NCBI GenBank assembly: GCA_900321525.1
Contig: ONWL01000127.1
Location: 1 to 7,514, forward strand
Length of the DNA stretch: 7,514 nucleotides
Direction of reading: 5' to 3'
From: an uncultured Eubacteriales bacterium
GTDB lineage: Bacteria; Bacillota; Clostridia; Lachnospirales; Lachnospiraceae
Part shown: positions 1 to 5,065 of the stretch, piece by piece
Numbering within the stretch: position 1 is the stretch's first letter
Layout: the number at the start of each line of letters is the position of its first letter
Notes under the pieces: generated by a model
Database searches by the model: none
Seen by the model: only the letters and a program-made list of their open reading frames with translations
Told to the model about the DNA's origin: nothing
Position numbers and translations under genes: made by a program

Positions 1-143
1 AGACTTTTACAAACCACTCCTCTTGAAATTCCACTGACCAGAACCGATGCAGTCTGTTCTGACTGCATGATACCTGTCATTTGCCAAAAAAAGAAGGTGC
101 ACAGCAACACTGCCATGGCGCCTGTCATCCATTTTATTTTCAA
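1..143 (-). CDS. N-terminal part of an unidentified secreted or membrane protein (runs off left edge)
   Basis: A minus-strand reading frame begins at a TTG codon (141-143) and stays open for 47 codons to the window edge. A strong ribosome binding site, AAGGAG (152-157), sits 8 bases before it, which is why this unusual start is preferred over the longer antisense-looking frames here. The product begins with a short basic stretch (KIKW) and a hydrophobic segment (about residues 8-26, including AVLLCTFFFW), typical of a signal peptide or single membrane anchor, followed by a polar part. The visible portion has no domain I can recognise, so no function is offered. It lies downstream of the 6S RNA terminator and has a possible promoter of its own, so it is probably a separate transcription unit. 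Confidence 0.6.
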   Translation of the reverse strand, partial: MKIKWMTGAMAVLLCTFFFWQMTGIMQSEQTASVLVSGISRGVVCKS

Positions 144-185
144 GACACAAACTCCTTACCCAATGTTGTTTTCTTATGGTTCGGA

Positions 186-214
186 AGTATCTCTTATTCT
201 TTTTCTGTTGTAAG
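186..214 (-). promoter_or_regulatory. possible promoter for the left-edge gene
   Basis: On the minus strand a -35-like CTTACA (209-214) and a -10-like GATACT (186-191) are separated by 17 bases. They lie between the 6S terminator and the TTG start at 143. Both hexamers are imperfect, so this is only a candidate. Confidence 0.35.
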
Positions 215-229
215 ACAGCATTCTGCCCT

Positions 230-242
230 GTGGAATTTCCAC
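230..242. repeat. 13-bp palindrome GTGGAA-T-TTCCAC
   Basis: A perfect 6+1+6 inverted repeat lies between the 6S terminator and the possible promoter of the left-edge gene. It could be a small operator, but it matches no regulator site that I can name, and a short palindrome like this can occur by chance. Confidence 0.3.
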
Positions 243-255
243 CCCGATCAGGAAG

Positions 256-289
256 AAAAAACCAGGCTGCTGCAAACTGCAACAACCTG
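256..289 (-). terminator. intrinsic terminator of the 6S RNA transcript
   Basis: On the minus strand a 12-bp stem (278-289 with 263-274, two G-U pairs) closes a 3-base loop (275-277). A G and then six T residues (261-256) follow at once. This is a textbook Rho-independent terminator, placed just after the 3' strand of the 6S closing stem. Confidence 0.9.
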
Positions 290-479
290 ATCTTTTGCAT
301 AATCCCAAAATGCCGTCCCTACCTATTTGACTCCTAGCAAAGCTAGGTGGGCAACCGCAAAGCAGACATCTGCCTTCCACTGCAAAACGGAGGCCTGGCA
401 TCCGTCTGATGATATAGGAATCCCGTATTATGTCATGTAGGTTCAAACATGGCAGGATCTCGAACACCCCAGGATACTA

Positions 480-505
480 CAGTCAGCTTCTGTTGATTCT
501 GACTG
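480..505 (-). other. 5' hairpin of the 6S precursor
   Basis: A perfect 7-bp stem (CAGTCAG at 505-499 with CTGACTG at 486-480) and a 12-base loop lie between the inferred start of transcription and the conserved 6S closing stem. It may be trimmed off or may protect the 5' end. No T-run follows, so it is not a terminator. Confidence 0.55.
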
Positions 506-520
506 CTTTCTTGTATTCAT

Positions 521-549
521 AGTATACCGCATTATGGCAAAATATACAA
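521..549 (-). promoter_or_regulatory. promoter of the 6S RNA gene
   Basis: A -10 TATACT (521-526) lies 17 bases from a weaker -35, TTGTAT (544-549), reading on the minus strand. The predicted start is near 514. The promoter sits after the carboxypeptidase stop codon, so 6S RNA does not depend on read-through from that gene. Confidence 0.7.
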
Positions 550-636
550 GTACAAATCGATGGTATAATCTTACAAAATGTGCAAATCTTTTGCTCCAGA
601 TCAAAAAATGCCAACTACCATCTTCCAAATCTCTCA

Positions 637-2091
637 CTACTTCCATCTTCGAACCAGCAACAGCAATATAATCAATGCAATCAACAACACCACGGACAGT
701 GCAAAAAATACCAGCATCAACACTGTCAATGTCTCTGTACTCATATTTCCAAAGAAATGTCCTGCTTTCATCAGAAAGTTTTCCTTCAACTGTTCAGAAC
801 GTTCGTCTACAGATTGCTCTGTCGTTGTCACAGTAGACTCTGCCTCCGAAACAGAAACCTCTGCCGCACTGTTCTCTTCCATCCACAATGTTTCCTTTGT
901 CTCTGCTTCCAATTCTGTTTCTGTGACAGGTGGTACAACAGAAATTTGTTCCGGTATGGAATCCACAACTAAATTGCCTGATGCATCATACCATCCCAGC
1001 ATGGAACTGGATACATAATACACACCACTGTCACACTGTACCATACTCCATCCGCCATAACTGCCTAAACGGGTGACTTCTGTTCCTTCCGGAAAGCTTC
1101 CTTTTGACAACGACTCTGTACTGGGAAATTCTCTGATATTGACAGAACCTGTCGTAATAAGCGTCTCTGTTTTCATGTTCCATGCAAACGGAACTGGAAG
1201 AATCCCATCCACCATCCCATATGCATATTCCATCAAAATCCGTGTATCAATATAACAGTTATAATCATCCGACTTCATCACACAAAACAGCAAATGGTGT
1301 CCGTTGTGTTCTGCCGCAGTCAATAATGTCCGACCTGCATAATAAGTCCGTCCAGTCTTACCTGCGTAAACTCCCACCGCTGGTTCATCTCCATTGAGCA
1401 TAGCATGTCCCATACGAAGAGTACGGGCATCGCTTAGATTGGTGGCTGGCAATGTATAGTTAACGGTTGCATCAATCACTCGAAAGGTATCATTTTTCAA
1501 CGCTTCTCTGAAAATGAGCAACATTTCATATGGTGTAGTATAATGGGCATCATTATGCAATCCATGGGCATTGACAAAATGTGTCTGAGTGCAGCCTAAT
1601 TCTTTTGCTTTTTGATTCATCAACTCAGCAAACTGTTCCTCACTTCCTGCCACGTATTCTGCTAATGCAGCAGAACATTCATTGGCAGATACCATCATCA
1701 TGCCATACAACGCATTCCGAACGGTCATCTGCTCTCCCACCTTTGCCTTTGGTGATAGCGTAGAACTGTTGCTCGTCAAAGAGTTAATGGCATAATCTGA
1801 AAACGTAAGAGTATCATCCAATTTTTCCACATGTTCCAACACAATCAATGCGGTCATTACCTTCGTAATACTAGCAGGATAAAATTCATGGTTCATATTT
1901 TTTGATAACAGAACCTCTCCTGTGTCTGCATCCAGTACACAGTATCCCTCTCCGTGAATGTCTGGCCCCTCCAGATCCACTTCTTCCTCTGCATAATCTT
2001 CCGGACTGGCCAACACCGACTGGCTGACTGTCGTACCCAAAAGTGCAATCAGCACCAGACCGAAGATTAACTGTTTCATCATCTTCTTCAT
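637..2091 (-). CDS. serine-type D-Ala-D-Ala carboxypeptidase (low-molecular-weight PBP) with SH3-like domain and C-terminal membrane anchor
   Basis: This enzyme removes the terminal D-alanine from peptidoglycan stem peptides outside the membrane, which limits cross-linking. All three penicillin-binding motifs are present: SITK (residues 74-77, nucleophile Ser74), SAN (135-137) and KTG (245-247). A signal peptide with a VLA-S cleavage site (about residue 28) precedes the peptidase S11 domain. After it come a bacterial SH3-like region (about 309-366, SVNIREFP...YYVSS), an acidic Thr/Glu/Ser-rich linker (about 391-426) and a strong membrane helix (about 455-480) ending RRWK. The family usually ends in an amphipathic helix, so the SH3 domain plus true helix is a variant. 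The start at 2091 is chosen because GAGG lies 6 bases ahead; the ATG at 2103 has no ribosome binding site. The product is 484 residues. It is related to the DacF/PBP5 group, but I would not assign the exact paralogue. Two tandem promoters lie upstream; I see no clear terminator before the 6S promoter. Confidence 0.95.
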   Translation of the reverse strand: MKKMMKQLIFGLVLIALLGTTVSQSVLASPEDYAEEEVDLEGPDIHGEGYCVLDADTGEVLLSKNMNHEFYPASITKVMTALIVLEHVEKLDDTLTFSDYAINSLTSNSSTLSPKAKVGEQMTVRNALYGMMMVSANECSAALAEYVAGSEEQFAELMNQKAKELGCTQTHFVNAHGLHNDAHYTTPYEMLLIFREALKNDTFRVIDATVNYTLPATNLSDARTLRMGHAMLNGDEPAVGVYAGKTGRTYYAGRTLLTAAEHNGHHLLFCVMKSDDYNCYIDTRILMEYAYGMVDGILPVPFAWNMKTETLITTGSVNIREFPSTESLSKGSFPEGTEVTRLGSYGGWSMVQCDSGVYYVSSSMLGWYDASGNLVVDSIPEQISVVPPVTETELEAETKETLWMEENSAAEVSVSEAESTVTTTEQSVDERSEQLKENFLMKAGHFFGNMSTETLTVLMLVFFALSVVLLIALIILLLLVRRWK

Positions 2092-2129
2092 CTCTCGCCT
2101 CATTCAAACAATATTTTATTTGCATTCCA

Positions 2130-2158
2130 ATTATAAATGATTGTTTCCAATGTGACAA
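2130..2158 (-). promoter_or_regulatory. proximal promoter of the carboxypeptidase gene
   Basis: On the minus strand TTGTCA (2153-2158) is followed after 17 bases by a perfect -10, TATAAT (2130-2135). The predicted start near 2123 leaves a leader of about 30 bases before the ATG at 2091. Confidence 0.8.
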
Positions 2159-2182
2159 CTGTTTTTTGAGAAAAATCATTGA

Positions 2183-2211
2183 AGTATAAATTTCATGGAA
2201 GAAAATGACAA
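2183..2211 (-). promoter_or_regulatory. distal promoter of the carboxypeptidase gene, sharing its -35 with the birA promoter
   Basis: On the minus strand TTGTCA (2206-2211) and TATACT (2183-2188) are 17 bases apart. Its -35 covers the same bases as the plus-strand -35 of birA (2205-2210), because TGACA/TGTCA can be read both ways. Confidence 0.65.
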
Positions 2212-2233
2212 ATATGCCAGATTCTGCTATAAT
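2205..2233 (+). promoter_or_regulatory. promoter of birA
   Basis: ATGACA (2205-2210) and a perfect TATAAT (2228-2233) are 17 bases apart, and TG one base before the -10 makes it an extended -10 promoter. The predicted start near 2240 lies about 64 bases before the birA ATG. The ATG at 2205 is part of this -35, so it is not the birA start. Confidence 0.8.
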
Positions 2234-2303
2234 GATAATTACACTTTGTACACAGAGTTTTTCAAAAAACAGGTTACTAAAAATGCATAAAAGAGGATTT
2301 TCT

Positions 2304-3187
2304 ATGTTAAAAAACCAAATACTTACAGAACTGCTGCAAAATCGCTCCCAACCCCTTTCCGGTCAGATGCTTGCCAATCGCTATCAGGTATCCCGCAATG
2401 CAATCTGGAAAACGATCAATGCTTTAAAAGCAGAAGGCTATCCCATTGATGCCATTCCAAAGGAGGGCTATCTCCTTTCTCCGGATTGTGACCTGCTTTC
2501 CACACAAGTGCTACAAAAATCATTACAAAACTTTCCTGATCTGCAGAGGCCTCTGGATTTGATGGATATGCATTAATTGTCAGCGACACTCAGACAAATG
2601 GCAGGGGACGCAAAGGAAAATCTTTCTACTCTCCCCAAAAAACTGGGATTTATATGTCACTGATTCTGCCCATTCCCTATCCCTGTCAGAATCCTACATT
2701 GCTAACCATTGCTGCAGCGGTGGCAGTGCTGCGCAGTGTATCTACCCTGACCGGCATACAGCTTCAGATTAAATGGGTCAACGATATTTTTTTTCATGGA
2801 AAAAAGGCTGGGGGGATCCTGACAGAAGCCATTTCTGATTTGGAAAGCGGACAAATTTCTCATGCTGTAGTAGGCATTGGATTGAATCTGCACAGCTGTT
2901 CGTTTCCAGATTCTCTTTCCAGCATTGCCACCAGTTTGTCTTTCACCGAGGTACATCGCTGTGATCTGATTGCAGAAATCTGTACTCAATTACTGACCAT
3001 AGACTGGCAGAATTCCTCTACTTATATAAATGAATACACGGAACATTCCCTTGTGCTACATCAGACCATTTGCTACCAGGGAAAATTAGTTCAGGCATTG
3101 TCCATCGAATCAGACGGTGGTCTGACCATTCTTCATGCAGATGGACATACAGAAACCCTTCATGGCGGCACAATTGAACTGACATAG
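2304..3187 (+). pseudogene. birA: birA, biotin-protein ligase and biotin repressor, disrupted by internal deletion and frameshift
   Basis: Intact BirA makes biotinyl-AMP, biotinylates carboxylases and represses biotin genes. The N-terminal part (2304-2576, 90 codons) is a winged helix-turn-helix: LANRYQVSRNAIWKTINALK, then GYPIDAIPKEGYLLS. It ends at a stop after MDMH. The rest lies in another frame, open from 2540: GYALIVSDTQTN, GRGRKG (2600-2617), SFYSPQKTGIYMSL, IKWVNDIFF, GGILTE, VVGIGLNLHS and a C-terminal HGGTIEL. The G of GYLLS and the G of GRGR are about 45 codons apart, against 63 in Bacillus subtilis BirA, so about 18 codons are missing. The change of frame requires a loss of 3n+1 bases, most simply 55. 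The lost segment should carry the (D)STN motif of the biotin/ATP site, so activity is unlikely. The start at 2304 follows AGAGGA by 6 bases. A repressor-domain fragment could still be made. The rest of the gene is well preserved, suggesting recent damage; an assembly error cannot be excluded. Confidence 0.85.
2544..2555. repeat. 12-bp perfect palindrome at the inferred birA deletion junction
   Basis: CAGAGGCCTCTG reads the same on both strands. It lies where the first birA frame stops making sense (after about 2535) and the second begins to match the family (by about 2560). It may mark the rearrangement point, or it may simply be native coding sequence. Confidence 0.45.
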
Positions 3188-3272
3188 GAAATCGCTTCAA
3201 TCTTTCTTGATAGGTTCTTTCTTTGGTAATAAAAACTCACTTAAAGGGAACCTATCAGATTGGAGCGATTTC
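3188..3272. repeat. long imperfect palindrome between convergent birA and bioY
   Basis: The left arm is 3188-3202 plus 3208-3217 and the right arm is 3248-3257 plus 3258-3272. They pair over 15 bp (one G-U in RNA) and then 10 perfect bp. A 5-base bulge, TTTCT (3203-3207), occurs only on the left. The loop is 30 bases. The element starts directly after the birA stop codon. Neither strand has a T-run after the stem, so it is not a standard intrinsic terminator. I see no target-site duplication. It could act as a two-way transcript end or stability hairpin, or be a small repeat element. Confidence 0.8.
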
Positions 3273-3321
3273 TCTGAAATATGCTATTGTAAACAATCAC
3301 TTCCTGTTTTTAAAACTTTTA

Positions 3322-3894
3322 TCAGGCCCTATTCCCCGGCAGATAAGGCTTTAACTGTCTGGTCAGCACAAGTGCCAGTGCAATTTTCAGTAAATCCGGC
3401 ACAATAAACGGCGTCACACACCATCCCAACACAGTTCCCAGGGAAACAACTCCATTTGCTTTTGTATACACAACCAAAAACCATCCTGTGCCAAATACAT
3501 AACATACGATAAGTCCCAGCACCATAGAGATGGCCAGATTCCACAGCTTATGCCCCAATATTTTTTCCAGTCCCCACATCAACAATGCGGAAAATAGAAA
3601 CCCCAGAATATATCCGCCTGTGGTACCAAGAAGCGCACCCAGACCTCCTTTCATTCCTGCAAATACCGGTAATCCGATAGCTCCCAGCAAAATATATACG
3701 GCAACCGCAATCGTACCCCTCTTTCCACCAAGTACACCTACCGTCAAAAAAACTGCAAAGGTCTGCAATGTAAATGGTATGGTGGTGGGAATACTGATCC
3801 AGGAACAAACGGCAATCAATGCCGCAAATGCCGCAATCAATGTCAAATCAATAGTTCGTAAATTTTTTTTGTGTTCTTTTCTTTCTGTTGTCAT
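3322..3894 (-). CDS. bioY: BioY, substrate-binding membrane component of the ECF-type biotin transporter
   Basis: BioY is the S component that captures biotin in the membrane, usually with an energy-coupling ATPase and EcfT subunit encoded elsewhere. The product is 190 residues, normal for the family, with about six hydrophobic segments. Family features visible are IPTTIPFTLQ (35-44), the VYILLGAIGLPVFAG stretch (66-80), GGYILGF (93-99) and a late VPDLLKI (about 165-171). The ATG at 3894 is preceded by AAAGGA with 7 bases between; a GTG at 3924 in frame lies almost at the predicted transcription start and has no ribosome binding site. No partner ECF ATPase or T subunit is in the window, so it probably uses a shared ECF module or works alone. 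Transcription is likely controlled by BirA, given the operator on its -35. Confidence 0.95.
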   Translation of the reverse strand: MTTERKEHKKNLRTIDLTLIAAFAALIAVCSWISIPTTIPFTLQTFAVFLTVGVLGGKRGTIAVAVYILLGAIGLPVFAGMKGGLGALLGTTGGYILGFLFSALLMWGLEKILGHKLWNLAISMVLGLIVCYVFGTGWFLVVYTKANGVVSLGTVLGWCVTPFIVPDLLKIALALVLTRQLKPYLPGNRA

Positions 3895-3936
3895 AACCTT
3901 TTCCTTTCTACTATCAAAAAACACTGTGCCAATACC

Positions 3937-3965
3937 ATATTAGCTTTTTTATCTTCTATTGTCAA
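3937..3965 (-). promoter_or_regulatory. promoter of bioY
   Basis: On the minus strand a perfect -35, TTGACA (3960-3965), is followed after 17 bases by TAATAT (3937-3942). The predicted start is near 3930. The -35 lies inside one arm of the BirA-type operator. Confidence 0.75.
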
Positions 3966-3990
3966 CAATTATATTAAAACAAGTTGACCT
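3959..3990. promoter_or_regulatory. BirA-type biotin operator overlapping the bioY -35
   Basis: TTGTCAAC (3959-3966) and GTTGACCT (3983-3990) form an inverted repeat with a perfect 6-base core (GTCAAC/GTTGAC) and a 16-base spacer. Known BirA sites have TTGTnAACC-type arms about 14-16 bases apart, counting 9-base arms; by that count the spacer here is 14. Position across the -35 of a biotin transporter gene supports a repressor site. The outer right arm (CCT instead of CAA) deviates from consensus. Confidence 0.7.
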
Positions 3991-4022
3991 TTGTCGCAAA
4001 ATCTCTGTTGCTCACGGCAGAT

Positions 4023-4050
4023 GAATAATTGCCTCTATTTCACATATACT
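4023..4050 (+). promoter_or_regulatory. possible sigma-E-like (mother-cell) promoter of the deacetylase gene
   Basis: GAATAAT (4023-4029) and CATATACT (4043-4050) resemble the Bacillus sigma-E consensus (kmATATT and CATACAnT), each with one mismatch. The spacer is 13 bases, one short of the usual range. A sporulation-type promoter would suit a PdaB-like gene, but part of the -10 can also be read as a sigma-A TATACT. Confidence 0.35.
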
Positions 4051-4081
4051 GTATAGAATGAATCTATTGGAGCATAGGACT

Positions 4082-4876
4082 TTGAAAGAATTATCCGAAA
4101 AATTGACCAATACGAAACGCTTGCATGCAGTGATGCAAAGCATTCTCATTGGCACACTGTTTCTGTTGTTTGTTATGGGGGCGATCAAAGCACTACCTGA
4201 AGGAATCACCGCCAGCACCACAGTCAATGGAAAAGAATTGCCCATTTATTGTGTAGATACGGATGAGCCAAAGGTGGCTCTTAGTTTTGATGCAGCCTGG
4301 GGAAATGAAGATACACAGAACATTTTGGATGTTCTGGCAAAACATGATGTTCATGTGACCTTTTTCATGACAGGAGGTTGGGTAGAAGCTTATCCAGATG
4401 ATGTCAAAGCCATTGCTGCAGCAGGACACGACTTGGGAAATCACAGTGAAAATCACAAGGAAATGAGCAAGCTGAATTCATCCCAATGCACTGAAGAATT
4501 AATGAGTGTACATAAAAAAGTCAAAGAATTAACTGGCATAGACATGGCACTTTTTCGTCCACCATATGGTGATTACAACAATAATCTGATCCAAACCGCT
4601 ACTGCCAACAACTACTTTACCATCCAATGGAGTGTAGACAGTCTGGACTGGAAAAACTATGGAGTGGATGATATCATCAACCGAGTATTAAATCACAAAA
4701 ATCTGGCTGACGGCTCTATTATCTTAATGCACAATGGTGCAAAATATACGGCTCAGGCATTAGATGCGGTCATTACTGGGTTACAGGAAAAAGGATATAC
4801 CATCGTGCCAATCTCCGAACTGATTTATACAGAAAATTTCCATATGGATGCCAATGGTATGCAGCATAAAGATTAA
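4082..4876 (+). CDS. membrane-anchored polysaccharide deacetylase, NodB domain, PdaB-like
   Basis: NodB-domain enzymes remove acetyl groups from N-acetylated sugars of peptidoglycan or other glycans. A short cytoplasmic N-terminus and one membrane helix (about residues 17-35) place the catalytic domain outside. Motifs in order are SFDAAWG (Asp70), HSENH (His121, His125), RPPYG (159-163), WSVDSLDW (Asp186) and ILMH (His217). In classic NodB enzymes the first motif is FDD; here the second Asp, a metal ligand, is Ala. I recall FDAAWG/FDISWG as normal for the clostridial and PdaB-like clade, so activity may be altered or the substrate special. The start is uncertain. TTG at 4082 has GGAG 9 bases upstream and gives a sensible MKELSEKL beginning. 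The in-frame ATG at 4058 has no ribosome binding site and lies at the predicted transcription start. The gene converges on hisA, with a long hairpin after the stop codon. A sporulation (cortex) role is possible but not shown. Confidence 0.92.
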   Translation: MKELSEKLTNTKRLHAVMQSILIGTLFLLFVMGAIKALPEGITASTTVNGKELPIYCVDTDEPKVALSFDAAWGNEDTQNILDVLAKHDVHVTFFMTGGWVEAYPDDVKAIAAAGHDLGNHSENHKEMSKLNSSQCTEELMSVHKKVKELTGIDMALFRPPYGDYNNNLIQTATANNYFTIQWSVDSLDWKNYGVDDIINRVLNHKNLADGSIILMHNGAKYTAQALDAVITGLQEKGYTIVPISELIYTENFHMDANGMQHKD

Positions 4877-4925
4877 CGAAAGCATTCTATACAAAATGAC
4901 TGCTAGGATTCAAAAATACTCTATT

Positions 4926-4944
4926 TAAAACAAGTATTGTTTTA
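4926..4944. repeat. AT-rich palindrome TAAAACAA-GTA-TTGTTTTA
   Basis: A perfect 8-bp inverted repeat with a 3-base loop lies two bases before the larger palindrome downstream of the deacetylase gene. It is too AT-rich to be a firm terminator by itself. Confidence 0.5.
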
Positions 4945-4946
4945 TA

Positions 4947-5018
4947 GAAACTCCCATTCATGCTTCGCAGTTCCTATTCTACGCAAAATCCAAACTGACA
5001 TACATAAATGGGAGTTTC
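4947..5018. repeat. long palindrome, probably the transcript end of the deacetylase gene
   Basis: The outer arms GAAACTCCCATT (4947-4958) and AATGGGAGTTTC (5007-5018) pair perfectly over 12 bp. After a 9-by-9 internal loop an inner stem of CAGTT with AACTG closes a 20-base loop. On the plus strand GTATTTTTGTATTT follows the stem, so it may terminate the deacetylase transcript. On the minus strand the following DNA has fewer T residues, so termination of hisA there would be weaker. The stem is much longer than a normal terminator. Confidence 0.75.
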
Positions 5019-5065
5019 GTATTTTTGTATTTGATTCCCTGAATTGACCTATTTGACCAATGGAG

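Larger units (their letters stand above)
256..514 (-). ncRNA. ssrS: 6S RNA, regulator of RNA polymerase holoenzyme (conserved core about 302-475)
   Basis: 6S RNA mimics an open promoter and binds the housekeeping RNA polymerase holoenzyme, lowering transcription in slow growth. The core here starts with ATCCTGGGGTGTTCG and ends with ACGGCATTTTGGGAT on the minus strand. By memory these resemble the E. coli 6S ends (GATGTTCGC and CGGCATCTCGGAGAT). The ends pair over 11 bp with several G-U pairs, continue after an internal loop as TCCTGCC with GGTAGGG, and then open into a large central bubble. The 3' side of the bubble holds a small hairpin (CCTAGC-TTT-GCTAGG), and an apical arm is closed by CAGAC with GTCTG. 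This closing stem, bubble and terminal arm is the 6S architecture. Transcription is inferred to start near 514 and stop near 256, giving a precursor of about 260 nt with an additional 5' hairpin. No protein-coding frame fits this stretch. The family assignment comes from motifs and a hand-made fold, not from a covariance search. Confidence 0.85.

Noticed and set aside
331..420. Cyclic-di-GMP or cobalamin riboswitch in the left intergenic region
   Set aside because: Some short strings (GCAAAGC, GCAACC) recall riboswitch motifs, but the full consensus is missing, no plus-strand gene follows, and the 6S fold on the other strand accounts for the region.
174..467. Minus-strand 97-codon frame over the 6S RNA
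   Set aside because: It runs through the 6S structure and its terminator, shows no recognisable protein pattern, and the RNA fold explains the sequence better.
637..730. Sortase substrate: the carboxypeptidase C-terminus has a hydrophobic helix and a basic tail like a sorting signal
   Set aside because: No LPXTG or NPxTN-like motif stands before the helix, so a plain membrane anchor is the simpler reading.
578..1018. Long plus-strand open frames opposite the carboxypeptidase gene
   Set aside because: They are antisense to a gene with all three PBP motifs, have no ribosome binding site, and contain Ser/Thr/Asn-rich composition expected from reading the opposite strand.
2205..2303. birA translation from the upstream in-frame ATG at 2205
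   Set aside because: This ATG is part of the -35 hexamer of the birA promoter, and the residues up to 2303 do not resemble BirA. The ATG at 2304 has AGAGGA at good spacing.
3284..3295. BirA half-site-like ATTGTAAACAAT downstream of bioY
   Set aside because: It resembles one operator arm (TTGTAAAC) but has no partner arm at the required distance and lies at the 3' end of both neighbouring genes.
3273..3320. Intrinsic terminator of bioY in the AT-rich stretch after its stop
   Set aside because: The stretch TAAAAGTTTTAAAAAC on the minus strand gives no stable GC-containing stem with a T-run.
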